37,466 bases of DNA from an uncultured Bacilli bacterium (GCA_947629325.1 CANRDE010000009.1:1-37466), one strand, 5' to 3'; shown: positions 14,719-23,380, numbered from the stretch's first letter. Made by a program: numbers and translations. The notes: generated from the sequence alone by a model not told the origin.

Positions 14719-17205
14719 ATGGGACTATTAAAAAGATTACTAAATAGTGAGTATAAAGAATTAAAAAGATTTGAAGGTATTGCTAACAAAATAGTAGATT
14801 TAGAGCCAGAAATGCAAAAGTTAAAAGATGCTGACTTTAAAAAGAAAACGTTAGAATTTAAAGACCGTTTACAAAAAGGAGAAACATTGGATGATATTCT
14901 AGTAGAAGCTTTTGCTCTTGCTCGTGAAGCAGCTTATAGAACCATTGGCGAAAAAGCCTATTACGTACAACTTTTAGGAGGACTCGCTATTCATTATGGC
15001 AATATTGCTGAAATGAAAACTGGTGAAGGAAAAACTTTGACTACTATTTTTCCTGCATATGTTAATGCTTTGACCGGTGAAGGAGTTCACGTTGTTACAA
15101 CAAATGAATATTTATCAAGCCGTAATGCGGAGTGGATGGGACCAGCTTATGAATTATTAGGAGTATCAGTAGGAGTTAACTTACGCGAGATGTCTTCTAA
15201 AGAAAAACAAGATGCTTATAATTGTGATATCTTATATTCAACTAATAATGAAATTGGTTTTGATTATTTAAGAGACAATATGGTAGTAAGAAAAGAAGAC
15301 AGAGTTCAAAGACCTCTTAACTTTTGTATAATTGATGAAGTTGATTCTATTTTAATAGATGAAGCAAGAACACCATTGATTATAAGCGGGGGAAAATTTA
15401 ATTCCCGTAATTTATATGTTGATGCAGACCGCGCTGTTAAAAAGTTAAAAGATGAAGAAGATTATGATGTAGATGTTAAGACTAAAAATGTTTCCTTAAC
15501 GGAAGCTGGTAGCAAAAAAATTGAAAAAATATTTAATTTGAAAAATTTATATGATTTAGATAATACGGCCTTGGTGCATCATTTAAATCAAGCTTTAAAA
15601 GCTAATTATGGTTTTAAAAAAGATGTTGATTATGTTGTACAAGAAGATCAAGTTATTATCGTTGATCCTTTTACAGGTCGACTTATGCATGGCCGCCAAT
15701 TTAGTGAAGGATTGCATCAAGCAATCGAAGCGAAAGAAAATGTGACTATTAACACGGAAACCAAAACTTTAGCTACAATTACTTTTCAAAATTTATTTCG
15801 GATGTATAAAAAATTATCTGGTATGACTGGTACTGCTAAAACGGAAGAAGAAGAATTTAGAGATATTTATAATATGTATGTTATTGAAATACCAACTAAT
15901 AAAGAAGTAATAAGAGAAGATTATGCTGATTTAGTATATGCTACTAGCAAAGGAAAATATGATGCAATACTAAGATATGTTAAAGAAGTACATGAAACAG
16001 GAGAGCCTATTTTAATAGGAACAATTTCTGTTGAAGCTAATGAATTTTTAAGTGAGCTTTTAAAAAAGGCTGGTTTGAAACATGAAGTATTAAATGCAAA
16101 GAATCATGAAAGAGAAGCGGAAATCATTGCTAAAGCGGGAGAAATAGGAGCTATAACTTTAGCTACTAATATGGCCGGCCGTGGTACAGATATTAAACTT
16201 GGAGAAGGGGTAAAAGAACTAGGTGGCTTGTGTGTAATTGGTACTGAACGGCATGAATCAAGACGTATAGATAACCAATTAAGAGGAAGAGCAGGACGAC
16301 AAGGTGATCCCGGTAAAAGTCAATTTTTTGTGTCATTTGAAGACGATTTGATGCGTCGCTTTGGTACTGATAGAATTAAAAATATGTTAACTAGTTTAGG
16401 TATAGAAGAATCTCAAGCAATTCGTTCTAAAGCTTTAACTAAAAGTATTGAAACTGCTCAAAAAAGAGTTGAAGGTAACAACTATGATATGAGAAAAACT
16501 TTGTTAGATTATGATAATGTACTAAACGAACAAAGAGAAATTATTTATAATAGAAGAAATGAAATTTTGGATGAAGAAAGCATTCACGAAAGTATTTTAG
16601 GGGTCTTTAAAAATACGATTACCAATTTAATAGAAAGTCATTATTCTAAAGATGGCATTATTAAAGAAGAAGATAAAAAAGAATTAGTAGAATATGTTAA
16701 TGCTAATTATTTAAAAAATGATGCCTTAAAATATAATGTTATAAAATCTTTAAATGATGAAGAATTACGTGATAAAATATATGATTTAATTATTAATGAT
16801 TATGAGAAAAAAATGGTTGATGGCCCTATAATGAATGAATTTGAAAAAGCAATTTCATTAAGAATAATTGATTCTAATTGGGTAGAACATATGAGTGCCA
16901 TGGAACATTTAAAAGAAGGAATTGGTCTTCGAGGATATAGTCAAACTAATCCAATTCAAGCCTATACAATGGAAGGTTTTGAAATGTTTGATGAGTTATT
17001 AATAAAAATTGAAGATTTGACAGCTCAATTTTTATTAAAAGCTGAAGTAAAACAAAACATTGAAAGAAAGCAAACCTTAAATGGGGTAGCAAATGATGGT
17101 AAAGAACAAATTAAGGGCAAACCTAAAAAAGTTGTAAAAATAGGTAGAAATGAACCATGTCCTTGCGGAAGTGGTAAGAAATACAAGAATTGTTGTGGGA
17201 AATAG
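14719..17205 (+). CDS. secA: Preprotein translocase ATPase subunit SecA
   Basis: Motor that drives unfolded proteins through SecYEG. Walker A is EMKTGEGKT (residues 98-106), Walker B is IIDEVDSILIDEARTP, motif VI is QLRGRAGRQGDPG. The C-terminal zinc-binding SEC-C tail PCPCGSGKKYKNCCGK contains the C-x-C and C-C ligands. 828 residues, normal for Firmicutes. The start is ATG 14719 after GAGGTGGAT; the ATG at 14707 lies in front of that site. The last 40 bases of the gene and the 22 after it recur twice downstream (19174-19234 and 19438-19488), showing that its 3' end is an integration target for mobile elements. SecG is encoded at 37147. Confidence 0.98.
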   Translation: MGLLKRLLNSEYKELKRFEGIANKIVDLEPEMQKLKDADFKKKTLEFKDRLQKGETLDDILVEAFALAREAAYRTIGEKAYYVQLLGGLAIHYGNIAEMKTGEGKTLTTIFPAYVNALTGEGVHVVTTNEYLSSRNAEWMGPAYELLGVSVGVNLREMSSKEKQDAYNCDILYSTNNEIGFDYLRDNMVVRKEDRVQRPLNFCIIDEVDSILIDEARTPLIISGGKFNSRNLYVDADRAVKKLKDEEDYDVDVKTKNVSLTEAGSKKIEKIFNLKNLYDLDNTALVHHLNQALKANYGFKKDVDYVVQEDQVIIVDPFTGRLMHGRQFSEGLHQAIEAKENVTINTETKTLATITFQNLFRMYKKLSGMTGTAKTEEEEFRDIYNMYVIEIPTNKEVIREDYADLVYATSKGKYDAILRYVKEVHETGEPILIGTISVEANEFLSELLKKAGLKHEVLNAKNHEREAEIIAKAGEIGAITLATNMAGRGTDIKLGEGVKELGGLCVIGTERHESRRIDNQLRGRAGRQGDPGKSQFFVSFEDDLMRRFGTDRIKNMLTSLGIEESQAIRSKALTKSIETAQKRVEGNNYDMRKTLLDYDNVLNEQREIIYNRRNEILDEESIHESILGVFKNTITNLIESHYSKDGIIKEEDKKELVEYVNANYLKNDALKYNVIKSLNDEELRDKIYDLIINDYEKKMVDGPIMNEFEKAISLRIIDSNWVEHMSAMEHLKEGIGLRGYSQTNPIQAYTMEGFEMFDELLIKIEDLTAQFLLKAEVKQNIERKQTLNGVANDGKEQIKGKPKKVVKIGRNEPCPCGSGKKYKNCCGK

Positions 17206-17227
17206 TAGGTTTTATAAGGGTTTGCGA
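17167..17227. repeat. Attachment-like site at the secA 3' end (copy 1, intact)
   Basis: The last 39 bases of secA plus TAGGTTTTATAAGGGTTTGCGA after the stop. The part from the stop onward (17203-17227) is identical over 25 bases to 19210-19234, and its first 15 bases recur at 19474-19488. This is the layout left by site-specific integration into a conserved gene end that is rebuilt by the element. Confidence 0.75.
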
Positions 17228-17274
17228 AGATTTTACAAGTAGAAAAATGAGTGAAAATTGCTAATATTTCAAAA

Positions 17275-17373
17275 ATGTTTGCAAAATGTTTGCAAAAAAA
17301 TGAAATGTTTGCAAGAACACCCTTAAAACCCTTATAAATAAAGGAATTCTCATTGCAAACAATTATGCAAACA
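17275..17373. repeat. Cluster of TTTGCAA repeats, direct and inverted
   Basis: ATGTTTGCAA occurs at 17275-17284, 17286-17295 and 17305-17314; inverted forms TTGCAAACA (17353-17361) and TATGCAAACA (17364-17373) follow. AAACCCTTATAAA (17326-17338) is the exact inverse of TTTATAAGGGTTT in the att core (17211-17223). The same motif recurs at the other end of the element (19018-19047). Such clusters beside an att core resemble arm-type integrase or excisionase binding sites. Confidence 0.55.
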
Positions 17374-17378
17374 AAAAT

Positions 17379-17404
17379 GTCAGCATCAATGTTGGCGTTT
17401 TTTG
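17379..17404 (+). terminator. Probable terminator downstream of secA
   Basis: GTCAGC-ATCAAT-GTTGGC with two G-U pairs, then G and TTTTTT. It lies 170 bases after secA, inside the inserted sequence. Confidence 0.55.
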
Positions 17405-17518
17405 TTGCTCCTTTTACTAAAAGTGTTATTTGGATTATTGAATAAAAGAATATTGTCAGGTTAATTTAAAGTATAATACCATAGAAGGATATAAAAGAAT
17501 TATCAGAATCCATGTTAA

Positions 17519-17779
17519 CCTAAACCTGGATGTTATCCTTTAAAACAAATAATATCAGCAACAATTCAAGAATTTATTAATAGACTTTATATTGAAGGAA
17601 GTTATTCTAAAAATTATTTAAAAAAGATTTTAAAAGTAATAAAAGTTTCATTAAGTTATGCTGCTGATGTTGTGGAATTTATAAAATATAATCCAGCATT
17701 AAAAGTTAAAATACCAAAATATGATATTCCTGTAAGTGATTCTGTTCATATTTTTACACCAGTAGATATTTATGGGTAA
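17519..17779 (+). pseudogene. Tyrosine recombinase (phage-type integrase) fragment, core-binding domain
   Basis: An open stretch with no start codon, between TAA at 17516 and TAA at 17777. It reads ISATIQEFINRLYIEGSYSK, then YLKKILKVIKVSLSYAADVV, then EFIKYNPALKVKIPKYD, the pattern of the SAM-like core-binding domain of tyrosine integrases (helical, ending in a NPA-x4-IPK segment before the catalytic domain). The catalytic domain with its R-H-R-Y residues is not readable; the same frame continues after the stop with FIQRFLKDYE and more stops to about 17900. It is therefore the decayed integrase of the element inserted at the secA 3' end. Confidence 0.65.
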
Positions 17780-18232
17780 TTTATTCAACGATTTCTAAAG
17801 GATTATGAGTAAAAGGCCTTTGTCAGTTCACATCATACATTTTAAAAAAAGTGGAATGAAATAAAAGATTTAGACGAAGATGGAAATAAGAGTAGAATAT
17901 GATGATTCAAAAGAACCAATGGGAAAAAAATTAGATAGAGTAATATTATGAAAAATCCTATAATTTTAATATTAGGAGATAAGGAAAGAGATAATAATTT
18001 GATTAGTTAAAAAATCTTTTTTTAGTTTTTGAAACCATTTATTTTTAAAGTCATTTTTTATTTGAAAATAGAAGGATATATGATAAAATATGTTTATAGG
18101 ATAGTAAAATTAGAAGCATAAAAAAGAGTATTTATACTTTAGATACGGATTCACATATATGATAAATAGATAAGAATAGGAAGGCTTCATGTTCTATTTT
18201 CCAGGATTGAAATGTAGAAAGAAGGAGTTTGA
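17780..18232. other. Decayed non-coding stretch inside the secA-linked element
   Basis: All six frames are broken by frequent stops. Short readable bits such as EIKDLDEDGNKSR near 17860-17900 suggest former coding sequence, perhaps the rest of the integrase, but none can be assigned. A ribosome binding site for the next gene (AGAAGGAG, 18219-18226) ends the stretch. Confidence 0.6.
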
Positions 18233-18919
18233 ATGAATAGAGAATGGATAGAAAGAATAGAAGATAGAGTAAATAGTGTCTCAATACTAGATGATGATCC
18301 TTTTGTTTGTGAAAGTTGTAAAAATATATATAGAGCACTTATAGTAGTAGCCGAAAATGAAAATATACCAGTTGATAACATTTCAAATATCTTAAATGAT
18401 GCTAACAAAACAATTGAATTATTACAAAAATTTGATAGTTTAAACAACGAAAAATATAATGGTAATCTCAGTTATATATTTATTGATATGAGTAACTATC
18501 CAACGTTATTATATTTAATTGAGTTATTAAAACAATCTATCCAGAATAATGGAACAAAAAAATTTGAAATCAATAATAATATGTTATCTATCAATGATAA
18601 AATTCAGCAAGAACAAGCTATGAATAATAGAGCAAAGGTTACTGAGAAAAAAGATACTAAGGAATTAAAAGAAGAAATTGAAATTAATATACTTAATATA
18701 GTTCTTGATTCTGTTCTTGAAACTTGTAAATTATTGAATGTAAGAAATATTGAAAAAATTGAATTTCTACCTGGTAGAATAGGCCCTACTGTTGAAGTCT
18801 TTGACGGCAATAAAAAATTATATATGGGAACTTCAGAGTTTGGGATTGTAGAAATTGTAAGAGAAAATTCTATCGATGGTGAGATTGTCTTTGTTCCGTA
18901 TGACAATATAGCCTTTTAA
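18233..18919 (+). CDS. Hypothetical protein, possible cargo of the secA-linked element
   Basis: 228 residues, no signal peptide or membrane helix, so cytoplasmic. Not recognised. Visible: an N-terminal region with one CESC pair (about residues 26-29), a helical middle, a charged linker (EKKDTKELKEEIE, about 140-155) and a C-terminal part with LPGRIGPTVEVFDGNKKLYM and GTSEFGIVEIV that looks like a small beta-rich domain. It has a good ribosome binding site and uncorrupted frame within otherwise decayed sequence, and it is flanked by the intact and first decayed secA-end copies. That placement suggests mobile-element cargo kept by selection. Function unknown. Confidence 0.65.
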   Translation: MNREWIERIEDRVNSVSILDDDPFVCESCKNIYRALIVVAENENIPVDNISNILNDANKTIELLQKFDSLNNEKYNGNLSYIFIDMSNYPTLLYLIELLKQSIQNNGTKKFEINNNMLSINDKIQQEQAMNNRAKVTEKKDTKELKEEIEINILNIVLDSVLETCKLLNVRNIEKIEFLPGRIGPTVEVFDGNKKLYMGTSEFGIVEIVRENSIDGEIVFVPYDNIAF

Positions 18920-19017
18920 AAATCTCTTTCAATATTTAATAATGGATGGTAAATGGATGTATGGAACTTTTGTTGTGGCATCTTTTACGACATGATATAC
19001 TTAAATTAGTAAGCGGA

Positions 19018-19047
19018 TGCAAACAAAGTTTGCAAAATGTTTGCGAA
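19018..19047. repeat. TTTGCAA repeat cluster at the right side of the element
   Basis: TGCAAACA (19018-19025), GTTTGCAA (19028-19035) and ATGTTTGCGA (19037-19046). The same units occur at 17275-17373 near the left att copy, so they bracket the 2-kb element. Confidence 0.5.
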
Positions 19048-19173
19048 TGGAAAAGTATTTATAGTAACAATAATACCATAAATACTATAAATACCAATGT
19101 TCCCAGTTTTGAAACTATTAGAAATAACAATAATATAATAAATACTATAAATACTGAAGTAGGCTCAACTTGG

Positions 19174-19234
19174 GGCAGTGGTAAAAAGTATAAAAATTGT
19201 TGTGGAAAGTAGTAGGTTTTATAAGGGTTTGCGA
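19174..19234. repeat. Attachment-like secA 3'-end copy 2
   Basis: Encodes GSGKKYKNCCGK and stop like the end of SecA, followed by the same 25-base block from the stop onward. Upstream the frame is not SecA (the C-P-C ligands are missing), so it is a relic att site, 2007 bases from copy 1. Confidence 0.75.
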
Positions 19235-19437
19235 GTGATTGAAAATCAAAAAAAGCCTAAAAACGCCATAAAAATTGAAAAATTTTCTCATTTTTTCCTC
19301 ATTTAGGAAATACTGATAATATGAATAATACTCATAATACTATATTTATTAATGTTCCATTGCCCATATTTTCAAGAAATAACAATAATACTATAAATAT
19401 CATAAATAAGGATAATATGAGATTGTACTGAGCTTGT

Positions 19438-19488
19438 GGCAGTGGTAAAAAGTACAAAAATTATTGTGGTAAGTAGTAGGTTTTATAA
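19438..19488. repeat. Attachment-like secA 3'-end copy 3
   Basis: Encodes GSGKKYKNYCGK and stop, with one Cys lost. It matches copy 2 better than secA itself (shared GGTAAAAAGTA). The AT-rich sequence before copies 2 and 3 is also related (AGAAATAACAATAATA at 19120 and 19375), so a unit of about 260 bases is tandemly duplicated. Confidence 0.7.
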
Positions 19489-19551
19489 ATGATTGCTAAT
19501 TCTATAATATCGAAAAAGTACCATAAATTTGAAAAATGGGGTGGTGATAAC

Positions 19552-20382
19552 ATGAGTTCCTTACAAGAAAAATTCACGAGTGCCAATAGTAGATTAAATA
19601 ATGAATTGAATTATATTATTCAAGCATTTATTAATTTTTATGGTAAAAAACACAGAGATTATATTGTAAGCGTCTTACAGGATTTAAAAATAATTTGGTA
19701 TGAAGATATAAAATTCAAAGAAGGAAGCGAAATTTCAGATTATATTGTTTCATCATTGTCTGAAGATCAAATTAATGCATATTTAAAAAAATATAACAAG
19801 AAATGTTTCTCTCAAAGTGCATATATAGATGAAATCGATGTTTTAGTATTACCATTATCTTATGATATAACACATATTATTCATGAAATAAATCACAAAG
19901 TAAGCAGCCATATTTTATCTTTGGAACCATTGAAAATAATTAGTGGTGTATGTACAAGTGTGGAAAAGGATATCGGGGTAATTCAAGAAAATAGTGATCT
20001 TAATGAAGCAATCAATCAAAAGATGACATTAGAAATATTAGATGAGTTGAGAAAATTAGGGTTAGAGATCCAATATTCAACATCATGGCAAGAAAATATG
20101 TTTCCATTAATTAATTTATTCTATGAATCTTTTAAGGAAATTTTAAAAGATACGTATATAAGCGGAGATATCGTTTCATTCATAAAAATTATCGGCGCTG
20201 AAAATTATTCTGAATTTTCTCAAAGGATATTTATGAAAGGTTTTAGATTGAAAAGAAGCCTTATTAAAGGAGAAATTCCTATTATTACCGAAGAAGATGT
20301 TAAAGAAATAGAAAGTATTGTTACATTTATGCAGAATTTTACTTGTGAAGCAAAAACTTCTGAAGACAAAAGGAAAATATAA
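19552..20382 (+). CDS. HExxH metallopeptidase-like protein of unknown family
   Basis: 276 residues, no signal peptide. THIIHEINHKVSS gives a zinc-binding H-E-x-x-H (H111, E112, H115), and LNEAINQKMT at about 150-159 looks like the third ligand helix (E152) of gluzincin-type peptidases, where LNEGIxEYxT is common. The rest is mostly helical and was not recognised. ATG 19552 is preceded by GGTGGTGAT; an in-frame upstream ATG at 19489 falls in the att relic and is rejected. It lies directly right of the secA-end copy 3, so it may be cargo or the first gene past the scar. Substrate unknown. Confidence 0.65.
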   Translation: MSSLQEKFTSANSRLNNELNYIIQAFINFYGKKHRDYIVSVLQDLKIIWYEDIKFKEGSEISDYIVSSLSEDQINAYLKKYNKKCFSQSAYIDEIDVLVLPLSYDITHIIHEINHKVSSHILSLEPLKIISGVCTSVEKDIGVIQENSDLNEAINQKMTLEILDELRKLGLEIQYSTSWQENMFPLINLFYESFKEILKDTYISGDIVSFIKIIGAENYSEFSQRIFMKGFRLKRSLIKGEIPIITEEDVKEIESIVTFMQNFTCEAKTSEDKRKI

Positions 20383-20423
20383 TTTTTTGAATTGCAAATG
20401 AATGTTGTTTTGTTAAATAAAAT

Positions 20424-20452
20424 TTGACAAGAAAATAAGTTTAAGTTAATAT
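20424..20452 (+). promoter_or_regulatory. Sigma-A promoter for the phosphoesterase gene
   Basis: TTGACA (20424-20429), 17-base spacer, TAATAT (20447-20452). Start codon at 20475 with AAGAGG upstream. Confidence 0.65.
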
Positions 20453-20474
20453 ATAACTATTTTAAGAGGTTATT

Positions 20475-21419
20475 ATGAAATTATTTAATTATGTATTACC
20501 CACTGAAAATATAATTGGCTTAAAAGCTTTAGTTATATCAGACATTCATTATTTTAATAAAGAAGATAATAAAAAATTAAAAGAAATTATGCTTGAATTA
20601 GAATTGCACCATTATGATGTTATTTTTTTAGTTGGTGATGTTATAGATAGTACTTCTATACTTAAATTTGATAAAGAATCTACCAATGAATTATTAAATT
20701 TTATTAATTTTCTTGGTTCTGTTGCTCCAACTTATATTTCTTATGGAAATCATGATTTAGGATATTTAACTAAAAAGGGTTCAAATAAAAATGGATATTA
20801 CTGGCAAGAAGATGAAGTAACATATTATCAAAAATTTTTAAATATAGTTAGTGGATATAAAAATATAAATGTTGATGAAAATCAAACTATAAATTTCAAG
20901 GAAGGATACACAATAAATATTATAAACCCAAGTTTAAAATATGTAAGGGAAAAACCCGATGGAGATGAGGTAATTCTTAAACGAGAATTAGAAAAATATG
21001 AATTTTTAAAAAGATTGAATTCGGATTCTATAAATATTTTATTATGTCATTATCCAAATGCAATTTTTTCGCTATGGCAATTTGGATTTTTAAATAATGT
21101 AAATTTAAGTATAGCAGGTCATAATCATAACGGAGTTACACAATTTAAATTTATTCCATTAGAATTTTTACTTAATTTAATAGGATTAAACAATAAAGGA
21201 TTAATTACCCCAGGTAAATCAGTTTTATTTAAAAACACCAAATATATGCGCGGTAAAATAAACTTTGATGATAAAAGTTCGTTAATAATTAATCCTGCAA
21301 TAACAACATTTTCTAATTGTGCCGGAATACTAAAAAATTTTGATGGACTTTTTTATGAAGGTGCATCTGTGATAGAGTATGTTCCCACCAAATCATTGGT
21401 TAAATCCCTACATAAGTAA
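20475..21419 (+). CDS. Calcineurin-like metallophosphoesterase
   Basis: 314 residues with the full dimetal motif set in order: ISDIHY (about residue 20), FLVGDVID (about 57), SYGNHD (about 92), LLCHYP (about 194) and AGHNHNG (about 215). Members of this group hydrolyse phosphomono- or diesters; some act on lipid-linked substrates such as UDP-diacylglucosamine. No N-terminal membrane helix precedes the domain, unlike YkuE, so it is probably cytoplasmic or membrane-associated. It carries its own promoter and no functional partner is evident in its neighbours. Substrate cannot be named. Confidence 0.88.
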   Translation: MKLFNYVLPTENIIGLKALVISDIHYFNKEDNKKLKEIMLELELHHYDVIFLVGDVIDSTSILKFDKESTNELLNFINFLGSVAPTYISYGNHDLGYLTKKGSNKNGYYWQEDEVTYYQKFLNIVSGYKNINVDENQTINFKEGYTINIINPSLKYVREKPDGDEVILKRELEKYEFLKRLNSDSINILLCHYPNAIFSLWQFGFLNNVNLSIAGHNHNGVTQFKFIPLEFLLNLIGLNNKGLITPGKSVLFKNTKYMRGKINFDDKSSLIINPAITTFSNCAGILKNFDGLFYEGASVIEYVPTKSLVKSLHK

Positions 21420-21792
21420 ATTATGAATAACAGAATCGTAGTGTAGAAGAAGTCAAAAATATGCACATAAATCAGATTACAGAAATGTATTTGGAAAAAT
21501 GTGATAATTCCATATGTGTTTTTAGCTTGTATGTTTTAAATGGAACAACTTTTATGAGTTGAACTTGTGTCGGCAGCGTAATAATGCTTTTAATATACGC
21601 ATTAAAGGGGGTATGTTCTATTGGTATAATTTATATAGGAGCTACAAGTTTTGACAGAATTAAACATGAAGAAATACATTTATAAATAAAAGAAAAATAA
21701 CTTACAATAATAAAAAATAATAAATAATATTATTCTTATAAGTACGCATAAAACTATAAAATCATATATTAAATTAAAGGAGTCTAAAATAT
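21420..21792. other. Intergenic region with broken coding remnants
   Basis: No complete gene. One frame (about 21580-21685) reads MLLIYALKGVCSIGIIYIGA then TSFDRIKHEEIHL and stops, a membrane-like piece ending in an HExxH-type word, possibly the start of a lost metallopeptidase. The final part holds an AAAGGAGT ribosome binding site for the collagen-like gene. No convincing promoter or terminator is seen. Confidence 0.5.
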
Positions 21793-23340
21793 ATGAATAA
21801 TTATGATAAGGCTTTACAAAAGGTGAAATGTGCTAACGAATTTTATAATAAAATATATTATTGCTATGGTCCCACTGGTCCAGCTGGAAAAGGTCTTGCA
21901 ATACTAGGAGCTTATGAAACAGTAGATGATTTAATTAAAAACCATCCGGCGGGTAATTCTGGGGATAACTATATAATTAATAATGATTTATATATATGGA
22001 GTGAAGCTAATAAAACTTGGCAACATGCTGGATCAATAGTTGGTCCTCAGGGCGAAATAGGTCCAACCGGTCCTCAGGGAAAACAAGGATTACAAGGTGT
22101 GCCTGGTGAAAAAGGAGAACAAGGAGTTCAAGGCCCACAAGGCGTTATGGGCCCTCAAGGAGAAATAGGTATTCAAGGTTTACAAGGGCCTATGGGATTG
22201 GCGGGTCCGCAAGGGGAACAAGGTGATATTGGACCAACGGGTCCACAAGGGTTAATGGGCCCAATGGGACCAGCTGGAACTCCGGGAACAAGCGTTACCA
22301 TTTTAGGTTCATTTGATACATTGGAAACTTTAAAACGTGAACGGCCATTTGGTAATCAAGGTGAATCTTATTTGGTTGGCCCCAACTTGTATGTCTGGTC
22401 GCTTGATCCGGAAGAATGGAAAAACGTCGGGGAAATAAAAGGGCCAAAAGGAGATACTGGTGAGCAAGGTATTCAAGGCCCACAAGGGGAACAGGGTATT
22501 CAAGGCCCACAAGGGGAACAGGGTATTCAAGGACCCCAAGGTATTCAAGGCCCTCCGGGAGTACAAGGCCCACGCGGAGAACAGGGAATCCCAGGAGAAC
22601 CCGGATTACAGGGCGAACAAGGCATTCAGGGACCAGTTGGCCCCCAAGGTATTCAAGGGGTTAAAGGAGATACGGGTCCCCAAGGGCCAAAGGGTGATCC
22701 GGGTGAAGTTGGCCCAATGGGGCCTCCCGGGGAAAGAGGTCCACAAGGGGAACAAGGGCAAAGAGGTCCTCAAGGTTTACCAGGAGATATGGGATATCCA
22801 GGCCTTCCCGGTCCCCAAGGACCTCAAGGCCCGCAGGGAATTCCTGGCCCTTTAGAAATCCCTAGCGCTTATTTTATGACTGCTAATGATGACTTAGACC
22901 CTTTGGGAATTACGATTAATTCTGGAGCGAGGATACCAATTGAAACCAAAATTTATGATATGAATGAAAATTTTGAATTAAGTGAAGATAATATCATAAC
23001 TATTAAAAATGGTGGTGTATATCGAATTGATATAATGGTTGAAGCTTATGCTGCCAAAGCAGCAATTTATCCCGGCAATCAGAGTGTAATTGGTATTGGA
23101 TTTAAAAAGGTAGGGGAGCCAACTATTTACGTCGGTGGTAGTACTTGGGATTATCAAGAACCTGTAACACGAATTATGGCACATGGAATAGTAACAACAG
23201 TATTAAATGATGATGTCTTTGAATTAGTTAATATTTCCCAAGAAGAAATTCACTTAGTTAGCCCTAACAGTAATAATTTGATTAATAATTCTTTTTTTGC
23301 AAACCCAATTGTCACATTAGTTATTGAAAGGTTAAAATAA
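21793..23340 (+). CDS. Collagen-like triple-helix protein (BclA-like), probable spore surface protein
   Basis: 515 residues. Collagen G-X-Y repeats span about 84-166 and 217-353, rich in GPQ, GIQ and GEQ. Before each stretch stands a copy of a module of about 48 residues ([20 protein letters not shown], and [20 protein letters not shown]) that also occurs in phage tail fibres. Residues 355-515 form a C-terminal beta-rich domain like the TNF/C1q-like trimerising heads of BclA. There is no signal peptide, sortase motif or membrane helix, which fits an exosporium protein made in the mother cell. The codons of the repeats are far more G/C-rich than neighbouring genes, and 27-base DNA repeats show recent expansion. 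Phage tail fibre origin is an alternative. Confidence 0.9.
   Translation: MNNYDKALQKVKCANEFYNKIYYCYGPTGPAGKGLAILGAYETVDDLIKNHPAGNSGDNYIINNDLYIWSEANKTWQHAGSIVGPQGEIGPTGPQGKQGLQGVPGEKGEQGVQGPQGVMGPQGEIGIQGLQGPMGLAGPQGEQGDIGPTGPQGLMGPMGPAGTPGTSVTILGSFDTLETLKRERPFGNQGESYLVGPNLYVWSLDPEEWKNVGEIKGPKGDTGEQGIQGPQGEQGIQGPQGEQGIQGPQGIQGPPGVQGPRGEQGIPGEPGLQGEQGIQGPVGPQGIQGVKGDTGPQGPKGDPGEVGPMGPPGERGPQGEQGQRGPQGLPGDMGYPGLPGPQGPQGPQGIPGPLEIPSAYFMTANDDLDPLGITINSGARIPIETKIYDMNENFELSEDNIITIKNGGVYRIDIMVEAYAAKAAIYPGNQSVIGIGFKKVGEPTIYVGGSTWDYQEPVTRIMAHGIVTTVLNDDVFELVNISQEEIHLVSPNSNNLINNSFFANPIVTLVIERLK
22468..22540 (+). repeat. 27-base tandem repeat in the collagen-like gene
   Basis: The unit GGTATTCAAGGCCCACAAGG-GGAACAG is repeated exactly at 22468-22494 and 22495-22521, then partly at 22522-22540. 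Each unit encodes nine residues (GIQGPQGEQ), so copy changes keep the frame. Confidence 0.85.
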
Positions 23341-23356
23341 TAAAATATAAATTGAA

Positions 23357-23380
23357 AAAAAGCCTAATTCTAGGCTTTTT
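23357..23380. terminator. Bidirectional terminator between the collagen-like gene and trxB
   Basis: AAAAAGCCTA (23357-23366) and TAGGCTTTTT (23371-23380) around ATTC. A-runs and T-runs on both sides let it end transcripts from both convergent genes. Confidence 0.85.

Larger units (their letters stand above)
18920..19551. other. Non-coding scar region between hypothetical gene and metallopeptidase-like gene
   Basis: Contains the right-hand TTTGCAA cluster, two decayed secA-end copies and two related AT-rich stretches with repeated ATAATAC/CATAAATA words. No believable gene: the one longer frame (18946-19212) ends in the att repeat and has no sensible start. Confidence 0.6.

Noticed and set aside
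18946-19212. 88-codon frame ending in a SecA-like tail
   Set aside because: It has no ribosome binding site, low-complexity Asn/Ile/Thr content, and its recognisable end is just the relic att copy of secA.
21744-21771. Sigma-K-like promoter before the collagen-like gene (AC, 17 bases, CATATATTA)
   Set aside because: Start of transcription would fall in the AAAGGAGT site, and CATA words are common in this AT-rich DNA.
22468-22540. CRISPR-like direct repeats
   Set aside because: Units are adjacent without spacers, in frame, and encode collagen triplets.
22295-22855. Long overlapping frames on both strands in the collagen-like gene
   Set aside because: They are shadows of the G-X-Y repeat codons; the true frame has collagen sequence, start site and C-terminal domain.
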